In this document: piece after piece, positions 50,328 to 59,534 of the stretch
Numbering within the stretch: position 1 is the first letter of the stretch
Layout of the letters: each line of letters opens with the position of its first letter
From: Bdellovibrio bacteriovorus
Lineage (GTDB): Bacteria; Bdellovibrionota; Bdellovibrionia; Bdellovibrionales; Bdellovibrionaceae
Assembly: GCF_001592735.1 (NCBI RefSeq)
Contig: NZ_LUKE01000001.1
Coordinates: 930,001-994,000 of the forward strand
Direction of reading: 5' to 3'
Length of the DNA: 64,000 nt
Made by a program: the position numbers and the translations under genes
Notes under the pieces: generated by a model
Told to the model about the DNA's origin: nothing
Seen by the model: only the letters and a program-made list of their open reading frames with translations
Databases searched by the model: none

Positions 50328-50722
50328 TTCAACTCCACAAAAGATTTGTCTTCTTTAAAGTAACAGACCGAAGAGATTTTTTTAACCCCATGACGACGCG
50401 CAATGCGGGCTTCTCCATGAGAGTCGCGACACTTATCTGACAATTCTTTTTGCGATTTACTAAAGTACGATTTTAAATCTTGAGCCTTACAGGGTTTCTG
50501 CAGGTTCGTTTCACAGGATTGAGCAAAGGCCACGCCTTCTTCCTCCAGATAAGAAAGAACTTCGTACTGAGCGAGTCCCGTCTGAATGGCAATTTGACCC
50601 TCTACAGTTTCAGGAAAAGTCACGGCTGTTTTTGAAACTACTTTCCTCGGCGTTTCCGGCGAAGCCAATGCCGAAGTTACGAAAAACAAAATCATAAGAG
50701 TCATTCCAAAAATTTTTTCCAT
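50324..50722 (-). CDS. small secreted hypothetical protein
   Basis: The protein has 132 residues with a signal peptide (1-20, ending SALA). The mature part is helical and polar, with four cysteines (QSCETN, KPCKAQ, DKCRDS, SVCYFK) that could form two disulphides. No family is recognised. It is the first gene of a two-gene unit with the AHSA1 protein (4-bp overlap) and diverges from the ABC-F gene; the region between is 195 bp. Confidence 0.6.
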   Translation of the reverse strand: MEKIFGMTLMILFFVTSALASPETPRKVVSKTAVTFPETVEGQIAIQTGLAQYEVLSYLEEEGVAFAQSCETNLQKPCKAQDLKSYFSKSQKELSDKCRDSHGEARIARRHGVKKISSVCYFKEDKSFVELN

Positions 50723-50882
50723 GAACTCTCCCTTCGCGATTCAGAAATCATAGATTACGTCTGATAAATCTGTGACGCCAGCCTCAATGGTATTTTTGGA
50801 GCAAAGTCTAAGTTTCCACAAATTGCCTCGTGCTCGTCGGCATTTTCCTAAGCGGAATTTGTTTTTCATGCGTGTAGAAAAC

Positions 50883-50910
50883 TTGACGTTACAAATTTTT
50901 CCTTTAAATT
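50883..50910 (+). promoter_or_regulatory. sigma-70-like promoter of the ABC-F gene
   Basis: TTGACG (50883-50888) and TAAATT (50905-50910) are separated by 16 bases. The -10 box ends 8 bases before the ATG at 50918, which places the expected transcript start at or next to the start codon. No Shine-Dalgarno is present (CCGTAAG before the ATG). A leaderless message is therefore predicted for this gene. Confidence 0.6.
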
Positions 50911-50917
50911 CCGTAAG

Positions 50918-52753
50918 ATGGCGCTGACTCTTCTGCAACTTCAATCTGGCTACAAATCATTTGGCTCAAAATCTCTTTTTGAGGATGCAACATTTGCTAT
51001 CAACGAAGGCGAACACGTCGGAGTTATCGGGCCCAATGGAGCTGGAAAATCCACCTTGTTTAAGATCCTAGTAGACCAAGAGCACTTGGACCAGGGGCTG
51101 GTGACAAAATCTCAACAATTGCGTCTTGCATATCTTGAACAAGAATCCGACTGGAACGTCGATGAAAAGGTCGAGGAATATCTAGCCAATAACTGCATCA
51201 AACCGATCTGGGAATTAAAACAGTTCGGTCTGAAATTAGGATTGACTGAAGATCATTTTCAATCCCACTTAAAACAGCTTAGCGGTGGTTACCGCATGCG
51301 TGCGAAACTTTTATACCTGATTGGACAAGAGCCCAATCTACTTTTACTGGATGAACCCACAAACTTTTTGGATCTAGAGACACTTTTAGTCTTAGAAAGT
51401 TTTCTGCAGGAATACAAAGGGGCTTTTCTTTTAATTTCCCATGATCGCGAATTCCTACGTCGCGTGACCGACCATATCTTAGAGGTCGAAGCCGGTGATA
51501 TCGTTAAATTTCCGGGAAGCCTTGATGATTATTTTGAACAGAAAAGAATGCTCGCCGAAATCTTGCAAAAACAGATCATGAGCCAAGAGGCTAAAAAGAA
51601 ATCCATCATGGATTTCGTAACAAGATTTGGAGCCAAGGCCACCAAAGCCCGCCAAGCACAGAGCCGTCTTAAGGCCTTGGAAAAAATGGAAGTCATCGAA
51701 GTGAAAGCCGCCCCGACACATTCGCATATCCATATTCCGCCCCCCAGCGCGACCGGAAAACAGATTTTAGAATTAGAAAACGCGGCTTGCGGCTATGGCA
51801 GTAAAGTGATTCTAAAAAACGTCAACTTGCGCTTAGAACGTGGGATTCATTTGGGCATTGTGGGTTTTAATGGTGCGGGTAAATCCACTCTATTAAAATC
51901 ATTGGCCGAACAGATTCCCTTACTCGAAGGTACCATTAAGTGGGGTCATCAAGTCAGCCTTTCTTATTTCGCGCAACACACGCCAGAGGCTTTAAATCCT
52001 GAACACAACGTCCTAGAGGCCATGGCTTCTAAAGCGCACAAAGAAGTGACCCAACAAGATGTTTTAAATATCGCCGGCAGCTTATTATTTTCCGGTGACA
52101 ATGCGCTAAAAAAGATCAAGGTTCTTTCGGGTGGCGAAAAATCACGCGTGGCTTTGGGGCAGATCTTGTTGCAAAAATCACCCTTGTTATTACTGGATGA
52201 GCCTACAAATCACTTAGATTTTGACACCGTCGAAGCCTTAACGGGGGCATTGGAAAAGTACGAGGGCACGATTATCACCGTCAGCCATGACCGCGGCTTC
52301 ATCGGGCGAGTGGCAACAAAAATTCTTGAAATTAACAACGGTCAGCTGACTTTGTATCCGGGGACATATGATGAGTATGTCTGGAGTTTACAAAAAGGTT
52401 TTTTGGCCGAAAGAAATCTTGACGCCGCCACAGACTCTTCAGCGACTAAGTCAGACACTTCTGATGCGCCGAAGCTTAACTACAAAGAAGAGCGCAAACG
52501 TCTTGAAGGCCTAGTTAAAAAATCTCAAAAACACATAGAAGACTGCGACAAGAAGATTGCAGAACTTAGCAAAATGCGTGATGCTTTAAGCGAAAAACTC
52601 ATGAGTGCCAGTGGTGATAAGGCCGCCGCGTTTGCTAAAGAACTGCACGCGCTCAGCGGACAAATTGAAGAGCTAGAAGTTTCCATGCTGGATTCCATGG
52701 AGCAACAGCATGCACATGAGCAAGAACTTAAACAGCTAATGGGATTGTCATGA
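50918..52753 (+). CDS. ABC-F family ATPase (ribosome-associated type)
   Basis: The protein has 611 residues: two ABC domains with no membrane spans, as in Uup/YheS-like ABC-F proteins. Domain 1 has [24 protein letters not shown] and LLLLDEPTNFLD; domain 2 has [23 protein letters not shown] and LLLLDEPTNHLD. A linker lies between (residues ~235-265), followed by a C-terminal coiled coil (~525-611). ABC-F proteins act on the ribosome, promoting translation of some messages or protecting against antibiotics. Which role applies here is unknown. No ribosome-binding site precedes the ATG. It overlaps the next gene by 4 bp. Confidence 0.95.
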   Translation: MALTLLQLQSGYKSFGSKSLFEDATFAINEGEHVGVIGPNGAGKSTLFKILVDQEHLDQGLVTKSQQLRLAYLEQESDWNVDEKVEEYLANNCIKPIWELKQFGLKLGLTEDHFQSHLKQLSGGYRMRAKLLYLIGQEPNLLLLDEPTNFLDLETLLVLESFLQEYKGAFLLISHDREFLRRVTDHILEVEAGDIVKFPGSLDDYFEQKRMLAEILQKQIMSQEAKKKSIMDFVTRFGAKATKARQAQSRLKALEKMEVIEVKAAPTHSHIHIPPPSATGKQILELENAACGYGSKVILKNVNLRLERGIHLGIVGFNGAGKSTLLKSLAEQIPLLEGTIKWGHQVSLSYFAQHTPEALNPEHNVLEAMASKAHKEVTQQDVLNIAGSLLFSGDNALKKIKVLSGGEKSRVALGQILLQKSPLLLLDEPTNHLDFDTVEALTGALEKYEGTIITVSHDRGFIGRVATKILEINNGQLTLYPGTYDEYVWSLQKGFLAERNLDAATDSSATKSDTSDAPKLNYKEERKRLEGLVKKSQKHIEDCDKKIAELSKMRDALSEKLMSASGDKAAAFAKELHALSGQIEELEVSMLDSMEQQHAHEQELKQLMGLS

Positions 52754-53553
52754 AAAAAATCATTTTGTTTTGTGCGGCACTAGCGTTGACAGGCTGTGCT
52801 TCTTATTTCAAACGTAAATCTTGCGAACAAATCAATTGGTTTGAACACGGCAAAAAAGTGGCCCTTTCTGGTCAATGGCTGAATTCGGATGCTACGGTCA
52901 GTGAGTGTCGCAAAGTGGAAGCCGAAATTTCTGAATCTCAATTAGACCAAGGCTTCAAGGCTGGCATGAGCAAGTACTGCAGCCGTGAACAAGCTTATCA
53001 AACCGGTAAGTTCGGTGATTTCTTTTCCCGCGATCTTTGCGAAGGCCCACAAATCAATGTGCTTTTAAATGAGCATAAAAAAGGCGTGAAAGACTACTGT
53101 GCAAAGTCCAACGGTCAACAGGCAGGGGCTTCGGGTAAGAAGTATCAAAATATTTGTCCGAAAGAATTAGAATCCGCATTTTTGGTAGAATACCGCAAAG
53201 GCCGCAAACGCTACGTCCAAACAATGATCGAAAATCGCCAAACCGAAATTCGTGACAACGAAAACAAGATCAATGCTCTGCGCGGTCCCCTGCTGTATAA
53301 ACAAGGTCGCCTGTCAGCCATGCGCGGACAAAAAGCCAGCCTGGAAGCACAGAAGAACTCAATCCCACTTGAAAACCTAACTTTGCGCTCAAGCTTTGAT
53401 AGCCAGATCGAAAGTGTTAATTCCGAGATCAGTTCTTTGCAAAGCCAAGCTTCCAGCGAAGAAAGCCAAATCCGGTCTTTAGAAAATTCAAATTCTGCAA
53501 AAAACGCGGAAATCACCGAGTTCCGTTCCGAATTACCTTCTTTAGAAAACTAA
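52750..53553 (+). CDS. DUF2799 lipoprotein with C-terminal coiled coil
   Basis: The protein has 267 residues. A lipobox (LALTGCAS, Cys16) predicts an outer- or inner-membrane lipoprotein. Residues ~25-150 resemble DUF2799: WFEHGKKVALSG, ACR-like SKYCSREQAYQTGKFG and KDYCAKSNGQQAGASGKKYQ, with paired cysteines. Residues ~165-265 form a long coiled coil (ENRQTEIRDNENKINAL and SSLQSQASSEESQIRS). The ATG overlaps the ABC-F stop (ATGA), an odd pairing of a cytosolic ATPase and a lipoprotein in one operon. The tail overlaps the convergent gene by 4 bp. Confidence 0.78.
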   Translation: MKKIILFCAALALTGCASYFKRKSCEQINWFEHGKKVALSGQWLNSDATVSECRKVEAEISESQLDQGFKAGMSKYCSREQAYQTGKFGDFFSRDLCEGPQINVLLNEHKKGVKDYCAKSNGQQAGASGKKYQNICPKELESAFLVEYRKGRKRYVQTMIENRQTEIRDNENKINALRGPLLYKQGRLSAMRGQKASLEAQKNSIPLENLTLRSSFDSQIESVNSEISSLQSQASSEESQIRSLENSNSAKNAEITEFRSELPSLEN

Positions 53554-55112
53554 TTTGAAGAAGGCGTGCGGAACCATTCAATAGCATCGACGAACGCGCG
53601 AGGTTTGTAAGCATGGGCCTGTTCACTCCAATGCACTTCTCGCCAACCAAGACTGCGAAACGAGGGGCTTTCCACATCTCGCTTTTGAATAAAATCAAAA
53701 ACATTCGCCACAGATGCCAACTCCGCCTTTTTCATCAAAAGTGATGGCAAATGGAACTGCACAAAGGCCATGCCTTTATTTTCGGCGCCAAAACCTTCGG
53801 CCCCATCGGCTAAGTACTTCTTAAATGAAATCGCTTGGGCTTGATCGCAATGATCCACCACTAACAATTTTTCCGTCAAATCCGCATAGTCCATGACATA
53901 ACTAAAGTTATATCCACCGCATTTTTCAACAACGGTGCGATTGGCTTTAATCTGACCGAATGACTTTAAAGGAATGGGGTATTTCGATGGAAGCATCCAC
54001 AGGTTTTCGCCGTCGCGCACGGCCATTTGCAGGTTCGAATGTTCTTTTGAAAGACTTTGCAGGTGTTTTAAAGCCGCTGATGAATTTTCTAACTTATCTT
54101 TGCTTACATAAAGAAGATCAAATGAGGCCTCTGCAAAGGCGTCTTGAAAACCATTCATACGAAGCTCATTAGTTAAGTTTGCCACAAAAACGCGATGAAC
54201 TTCGGATTCTTTAATCGCCCGCGAAGTTGAAAAGAAAGAACTGATATTTTTAATCGCTTCGGCCGCTTTTAAAAGAGATGTCGAGGGCACACCCGCCCCT
54301 GCCAAAGCCGTGATCATCGGCAATGGCGGATTGTGTTCTGAACGCAAGAATGTCGGCAGATTCTTTAAAAAACTAAATCGCTCCGCACCCGTAAGCTCAC
54401 GGTACGAAGTGATCCAACTTTCCACTAAAAGGGGGCGCAGACTTGATTCTAAAACAAGACCGGTTAAAGCCGCCGAGGCCTCTTCTTTATTTCGGCAAAC
54501 GCCAAAGTGTTCCGACTGCTTCCATGGGGATTCACAATAAGCCGCGACAGACTTAATTACAAAGGGCCAGCGAACTTTGCGTAAAGCCGTGGTGATATGC
54601 GTATCCGGATCCCCGATGTCTAAATCCCCGTTATCTAAAAAAACTAAGAAATCCGTGACGACTTCTTCCATCAGTTCTTGCTGTGCAAAAAGGGCGGCAT
54701 TGCGTTCACGATACCAAATTTTTGCTAAGGCTTTTTCCAAATGGCCCGGAGCTTCGAAAAGCTTTTGACCTATCCAAACCTGATGCCCCTGAACACGGAA
54801 CAAATAAGGACGATCCGCGACCACGGTGATCTGAACTTTACGATAGAAGGGCTCAATACTTTCTAACAGACGCTCCATATTACCTACGCGGGCATCAAGC
54901 TCGCGTAGGTTTTCATGGAAATAAGTATTAAAGGGAGTGCTCTTGTTAATCGCGCAACGATAAACCGTGTCTGTCCCTTCCTGTGCCAGTCTGTCAATTC
55001 TTTCGACAAGCTTAGAATCAATACAAAGCGGTCGCTTCGCCATATGCAGAATCGCCAGGCTAAGTAAGCAGAAAGACACAAAACTAAGGGCAGTGAACCA
55101 ACGGGCCATCAT
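53550..55112 (-). CDS. membrane-anchored hypothetical protein
   Basis: From the ATG at 55112 the protein has 520 residues. It has one N-terminal membrane segment (about 5-23, FTALSFVSFCLLSLAIL) and a large region, probably periplasmic, rich in helices. VTDFLVFLDNGDLDIGD and VVEKCGGYNFSYVMDYADL are notable stretches; several cysteines are scattered. I do not recognise a family or an active site. It starts 8 bp after the ABC-F2 stop and so is likely co-transcribed with it. The tail overlaps the DUF2799 gene. Confidence 0.55.
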   Translation of the reverse strand: MMARWFTALSFVSFCLLSLAILHMAKRPLCIDSKLVERIDRLAQEGTDTVYRCAINKSTPFNTYFHENLRELDARVGNMERLLESIEPFYRKVQITVVADRPYLFRVQGHQVWIGQKLFEAPGHLEKALAKIWYRERNAALFAQQELMEEVVTDFLVFLDNGDLDIGDPDTHITTALRKVRWPFVIKSVAAYCESPWKQSEHFGVCRNKEEASAALTGLVLESSLRPLLVESWITSYRELTGAERFSFLKNLPTFLRSEHNPPLPMITALAGAGVPSTSLLKAAEAIKNISSFFSTSRAIKESEVHRVFVANLTNELRMNGFQDAFAEASFDLLYVSKDKLENSSAALKHLQSLSKEHSNLQMAVRDGENLWMLPSKYPIPLKSFGQIKANRTVVEKCGGYNFSYVMDYADLTEKLLVVDHCDQAQAISFKKYLADGAEGFGAENKGMAFVQFHLPSLLMKKAELASVANVFDFIQKRDVESPSFRSLGWREVHWSEQAHAYKPRAFVDAIEWFRTPSSN

Positions 55113-55119
55113 TGGCGGT

Positions 55120-56655
55120 TCAAGATTGCAAAACGCAGACCTCCTGAATTCCAATATTCTTTAGAAAGTCCTTGTCATGGGAGATCACCAGCAAGGCCCC
55201 CTGAAAGTCTAAAAGCGCTTCCTCTAAGATTTTTAGACTTTGCAAATCAAGGTTGTTCGTCGGCTCGTCCAAAATCAAAAGCTGCGGCGCCGGATCGGCC
55301 AGAAGAACTTTTGCGAGTGAAGCCTTTAACTTTTCACCACCGCTTAAAGAACTCACTTCTTGCACAGCTTGATGTTCGTAAAACTGAAACCGTGCGAGCA
55401 AATTGCGACTTTCAACGAGATCAAATCGCGACGACTCCATAATGTTTTCTAAGACGTTCTTACTATGATCTAAAAGGGCATAGCTTTGATCTATATAGGC
55501 CATGGGGGCATCAACCAACCGGCAAGAGCCTTTCGTTATTGCCTGAGCATCTAGTATTCCCAGTAAGGCTTTAACCAAGCTCGACTTCCCCGCACCGTTT
55601 TTACCAGCCAACGCCCATCTGCTTGCTCCTCGCATAGAGAGATTTAAATCCTGCGCCCACAGCCATTTTCCCGAGCTTCCATATTTGATATTAAAATCCA
55701 CAACCTCAAACACGACTTTACCTTCTGGGAAAGAGGTCTCTGGCAGCACCAAACCTAACGCCGTTTCTTGCTTGCCGCTTTCATAAACTTCTTTGAAGGC
55801 GTTTAAAGCCTTTTCGGCCCGGGCAGATTCTTGGCTGTTAATTCTGCCATGGGTTTCTTGGGCACGACGTTTTCTACCTCCCGCTAAAATCGGAGGCAAA
55901 CTGCCGCTTTCTTGCAGTTTACGTCCGCGACGTTGACGCTTTTCTTGCGCCTGCACCTTTTCATGGTGCTCACGTTCGGTGCGTTTTTTTTCTTGCCGCG
56001 CTTTTTCTACGGCATGGGTATAACGAATTCTTTCTTGTTCGCGTTCTTCAAGATAAAAATCGTAATTTCCACCATAGACCGAAACTCCATGGGTCGAGAT
56101 CTCCAGAACTTTATCCACATGACGAAGCAGTTCTCGATCATGACTGATCACGATCACGGCCTCTGGATATAATTTTAAAAACTCAATCACCTTTTCACGC
56201 GCGTCGGCGTCTAAGTTATTGGTGGGCTCATCCAAAATAAGCAAGCCCGCGTCTGAGGTCAGAGCTCGAGCAATGCGGAGGCGCGTCCATTCCCCTCCAC
56301 TAAGCCTTTTTATAGGTTGATCTAAGGATATTCCCTCAATCAAAGGACCCCACAGCTCTGGCAGCGTAGAAGCCTTTTCCCACAGCGGCGCCATATATTC
56401 GGCCCCCGCGATGTCAGGTGCCTCTTCGACCTGAGCCAGGTAATACACGGAATGTGAAAGCAAAAGTTCACCCTTCGTGGGCTCTAAGTCACCACTTAAG
56501 ATCTTTGCCAAGGTACTTTTCCCCGCACCATTAGCCCCGACTAAGCCATAGCGCTCACGCCCTAAGCTTAAGGAGATATCTGAAAATATAATGTCACCTT
56601 GAGGGTACTCAAAGGCGAGCGACTTTAACGTCGCTTGAAATAAATTGTTAAGCAT
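55120..56655 (-). CDS. second ABC-F family ATPase
   Basis: The protein has 511 residues with two ABC domains: [27 protein letters not shown] and [12 protein letters not shown], then [29 protein letters not shown] and [12 protein letters not shown]. The inter-domain linker (residues ~215-275) is unusually long, highly charged and Arg/Gln-rich ([20 protein letters not shown]), as in antibiotic-resistance ABC-F proteins with extended linkers that reach the ribosome's active centre. This suggests a target-protection or translation role. It is transcribed leftward and is followed by the membrane-anchored gene at 53550. Confidence 0.92.
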   Translation of the reverse strand: MLNNLFQATLKSLAFEYPQGDIIFSDISLSLGRERYGLVGANGAGKSTLAKILSGDLEPTKGELLLSHSVYYLAQVEEAPDIAGAEYMAPLWEKASTLPELWGPLIEGISLDQPIKRLSGGEWTRLRIARALTSDAGLLILDEPTNNLDADAREKVIEFLKLYPEAVIVISHDRELLRHVDKVLEISTHGVSVYGGNYDFYLEEREQERIRYTHAVEKARQEKKRTEREHHEKVQAQEKRQRRGRKLQESGSLPPILAGGRKRRAQETHGRINSQESARAEKALNAFKEVYESGKQETALGLVLPETSFPEGKVVFEVVDFNIKYGSSGKWLWAQDLNLSMRGASRWALAGKNGAGKSSLVKALLGILDAQAITKGSCRLVDAPMAYIDQSYALLDHSKNVLENIMESSRFDLVESRNLLARFQFYEHQAVQEVSSLSGGEKLKASLAKVLLADPAPQLLILDEPTNNLDLQSLKILEEALLDFQGALLVISHDKDFLKNIGIQEVCVLQS

Positions 56656-56779
56656 GACGAAAATCCGTTCTGCAGGCTTAGATTTAGCCTGTAAAGATTA
56701 ACTAAAATAAGAATGAGGTTTTAGAACGAATTTATTTACGCATAGATATCGGATTTAGAGCCCGACAGACAAAGAGTAA

Positions 56780-56811
56780 CAAAAACTCGACCCTTTTTCA
56801 AGGGGTCGAGT
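56780..56811 (-). terminator. rho-independent terminator of the 56854-58350 lipoprotein gene
   Basis: ACTCGACCC (56785-56793) and GGGTCGAGT (56803-56811) form a 9-bp perfect stem with a 9-base loop. On the minus strand it is followed by TTTTTGTTAC, so it terminates leftward transcription, 43 bases after the lipoprotein gene's stop. Confidence 0.85.
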
Positions 56812-56853
56812 CTGCAATCTAGCCTGTAATTTAGCGGCGTTTTAATCTGAGAA

Positions 56854-58350
56854 TTAATAGCAGGGAGCTACGGGAGCCATATTCTTTGCAAAGGCCTCTG
56901 ACAAGCTTTTGCTAGTGATGCTTACGAAAATTCCCGGTGTTTCTTCACCAAAATTGGCAGCCCCCTTACAAAGGACTTTACCATTTTCTTGCGCTGTCGC
57001 GGAGGTCACAATGCCTGGGGCCGAGTAAATACCGGCAAACTCTAAACCCGCCGTTCCGATATTCGCCATAATATAATAACCACGGTATAAGGATTTTTCT
57101 TTTTGTTGGTCTTGAGGCAATGAAGCGGATGCGACGGGAATCAGCATGTATTTCACTTTTGAGCTAGCATCTGTGTAATAACCAATTTGAATCAAGCCAT
57201 CTTTATCCGTTAATAAAATCGTGTCTTCAGCAAGTTTTTTACCATCGACATCAATTTTCACCGAAAGCATTTTCGCCTTAGCCTTATCAATTGTCAGGCT
57301 TTCAACCGACAGGCTGCAGATCTTCGCTTCTACTTTCGATCCATGAAATGAACAGTTAAGATCTTTCGCAGATGCTTTCTTCATTTGGGAAACAACCATG
57401 TCACGCTCTTCCACCGTGATGGTTTGCGCTGATTTATTGCCCTCCGCGACCGTCAGGCCCAATTTGTAATCAAAAATACGTGTATCAAAGTTCAAAGACT
57501 TTAACTTATTAATCACATTCTGGGTATCGACATTGCTGGCATCCAAATTTTGCAAATACGTCATCGCCGCCTGTATATCGTTAATATCTTCGCCTGTAAT
57601 CGACTTATCTTTGATAAGCTTTTCACGCGGGCTTAATACTTTAGTTGGTTTTTGCTTAGACGCCGTCGTATTTCTAGATTCAAAATCTTCTGAAGATACA
57701 ATACCGGAGGTCTCACCGTTAAGAGGAAGTTCTTCACTTACTTCCTTTGCCTCGTCCAACACTGAACTAGCCGAGTGTTTTGCACATTCTTTTACGGTGC
57801 TAGAATAAACATCCTTCATCAAAGCGCAGAGCTTCGCATCATCTAAATGCTTCATCGTGTACAGACTAATAAGGAACTCTTTAAGCATCGCACTTTGCTG
57901 TTTTTCTTTTGCTAATTTGTCAAAAAGAATCGAATTAATAAAAACTTCGTATTGAGTTTGATGAGCCAGAATCTGATCTCCGCTATCGTTATCAAAACGA
58001 GTGATAGAAATCAGACCATTAAACTTCTCTGAAAGGGACTCTGAACCCATGTACCAGTTTTTAAGCTTCAGATAGTTTTCCCAAGAAGTGCCTTTATCCG
58101 CCCCGAGCTTTGTAAAAGCCGGAACAAGGGCCACCAAAAATGGTAGAACTTGATTTGAACTCTTTAGATTGGCTTGAAGATCTTTATCGTTTGCTACGCG
58201 GCCTTGAACTCCACCCTCGGAGCCTGTTCCGCCAACTTTAGCGATACGACCTTCGACATCGCGACTAGTTCCTTGACAGGCTGACAAAAAAAGGAACATT
58301 CCTGCCATCAAAGAAGGCATCAAATGCTTACGAATGTATTTAGAGCCCAT
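56854..58350 (-). CDS. lipoprotein of unknown function
   Basis: From the ATG at 58350 (AGAGGTG 5 bases upstream) the protein has 498 residues. A lipobox in LFLFLSACQGT gives the modified Cys at about residue 25. The N-terminal half is helical, with an acidic, low-complexity middle (~175-225, e.g. SSVLDEAKEVSEELP), and the C-terminal half is beta-rich (YYTDASSKVKYMLIPVASAS). Two cysteine pairs may exist. No family is recognised. It sits in front of a strong terminator and behind the ParB-like secreted protein (47 bp). Confidence 0.6.
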   Translation of the reverse strand: MGSKYIRKHLMPSLMAGMFLFLSACQGTSRDVEGRIAKVGGTGSEGGVQGRVANDKDLQANLKSSNQVLPFLVALVPAFTKLGADKGTSWENYLKLKNWYMGSESLSEKFNGLISITRFDNDSGDQILAHQTQYEVFINSILFDKLAKEKQQSAMLKEFLISLYTMKHLDDAKLCALMKDVYSSTVKECAKHSASSVLDEAKEVSEELPLNGETSGIVSSEDFESRNTTASKQKPTKVLSPREKLIKDKSITGEDINDIQAAMTYLQNLDASNVDTQNVINKLKSLNFDTRIFDYKLGLTVAEGNKSAQTITVEERDMVVSQMKKASAKDLNCSFHGSKVEAKICSLSVESLTIDKAKAKMLSVKIDVDGKKLAEDTILLTDKDGLIQIGYYTDASSKVKYMLIPVASASLPQDQQKEKSLYRGYYIMANIGTAGLEFAGIYSAPGIVTSATAQENGKVLCKGAANFGEETPGIFVSITSKSLSEAFAKNMAPVAPCY

Positions 58351-58397
58351 AGAGCACCTCTTAGGCATCTATATTACAAAATAGATGCCTAGTTATT

Positions 58398-59408
58398 TTA
58401 TTTGTGTACCACTAAAGCGGAACGGCCCTGATCTTGAGGAATCACGTAACTGCGCCCCCCGGTCTGTGAGTCGACTTCGATTTTCATGGCCTCATATTCT
58501 TCTTTTGAAAGTGAGCGCACGTTTACAAATCCGTTGTACTTCGCTAGCCGCAAAGCCGCTAGAGAATCGTTATCAATCGTCCACGTTCGACCATTGGAAT
58601 CTTCCCAAATACGCAATACCGGAATATCCGCCCCCGCGCGCAGAGCTTTTGCCTGCTCAATGGCTTTATTGCTAGTGGCGAGTGTCGTGCTAAAGAATAT
58701 TTCCTCAAGCTTCATGGTCGTTTTTTCTTCACTTTTCTGCCACTGGGTTTGTTTGATCTCTGGCGGCGTATGTCGCACCTTGTATCGCGGCAGGTTTTTT
58801 CCGCTCATGGACGTCACAGAAAGATCATCCATACCGGGCTTTTCAACGATGATGGACTGTTTTCTTTTGGCGGTCAGGTACATAAAGTTTCCTTCAGACA
58901 AAGTGCTCATTTTATATCTTTGGCGATCCACTTCGTGTTTTTCGACCCACCGAACATTCACGGATTCAACTTTTCCTGAAAGAATCAGAGCCGCCAAACG
59001 ACGGTGGTCTACGGTCCAAATTTTCCCGCGCGTATCGCGCCAAACACCGACTACGGGTAATGTGTTCGGATCTAATTTCCCATCGCGAATATCCCGAGCA
59101 TTGCCAACCACGGTGTATTTAGCATCACCATAGTTATTGGAAATATTGTTTTGCATAAAGTGAATATCGTGCAAATCAAGACGGGTCGGCATATCAATGC
59201 TCGGTTGATATTGGGGAATAACCTTCGAGGAGGTCTGCCATCGCTGATTGGCTTCTAAATAGATATCTAAAGCACCGCCGTGCCGAACATCCGCAAATTC
59301 ATCAACGAAAAAGTTATGGGAAAAGATCACCGAACAAAGCGGGGCCGCTCCAGCCTGAAGGCTGAATATAAAGTGGAGCAATAAGAAAAAAACATGGGCT
59401 TTTCGCAC
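58398..59408 (-). CDS. secreted protein with two copies of a ParB-like module
   Basis: The protein has 336 residues with a signal peptide (about 1-22, ending AGAA). Two homologous ~100-residue modules follow (about 80-188 and 234-334). Each has IPVLRIWEDSNGRTWTIDND-like or LPVVGVWRDTRGKIWTVDHR text followed by LAAL, then VNVR and a Tyr-rich end. This resembles the ParB/sulfiredoxin nuclease-CTPase fold (Px-x-D-G-x-x-W-x-D/x-x-R-L), but the HRR in module 1 becomes NDS in module 2, so one copy may be degenerate. Extracellular ParB-like domains occur in polymorphic toxins; function here is unknown. It is exported. Confidence 0.6.
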   Translation of the reverse strand: MRKAHVFFLLLHFIFSLQAGAAPLCSVIFSHNFFVDEFADVRHGGALDIYLEANQRWQTSSKVIPQYQPSIDMPTRLDLHDIHFMQNNISNNYGDAKYTVVGNARDIRDGKLDPNTLPVVGVWRDTRGKIWTVDHRRLAALILSGKVESVNVRWVEKHEVDRQRYKMSTLSEGNFMYLTAKRKQSIIVEKPGMDDLSVTSMSGKNLPRYKVRHTPPEIKQTQWQKSEEKTTMKLEEIFFSTTLATSNKAIEQAKALRAGADIPVLRIWEDSNGRTWTIDNDSLAALRLAKYNGFVNVRSLSKEEYEAMKIEVDSQTGGRSYVIPQDQGRSALVVHK

Positions 59409-59534
59409 GGATAAAACTATTGCAAGCCACTCACCTTGTGAGCAGCCCTTTTATTCGACGTGACTGTCAGGATTTATTGAGGGCTCGCAAAATTGGTGAG
59501 CGTCTGTTTAAAGGATCAACGTCTCAAACTGAGA

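Noticed and set aside
50741-50944. 67-residue minus-strand frame before the ABC-F gene
   Set aside because: It has no signal peptide, no family likeness and no ribosome-binding site, and it overlaps the ABC-F start; read as chance.
59409-59534. Stem-loops such as GTCTCA-AAC-TGAGAC near 59521 as terminator
   Set aside because: Short stem with no T-run in either direction; not convincing as a factor-independent terminator.
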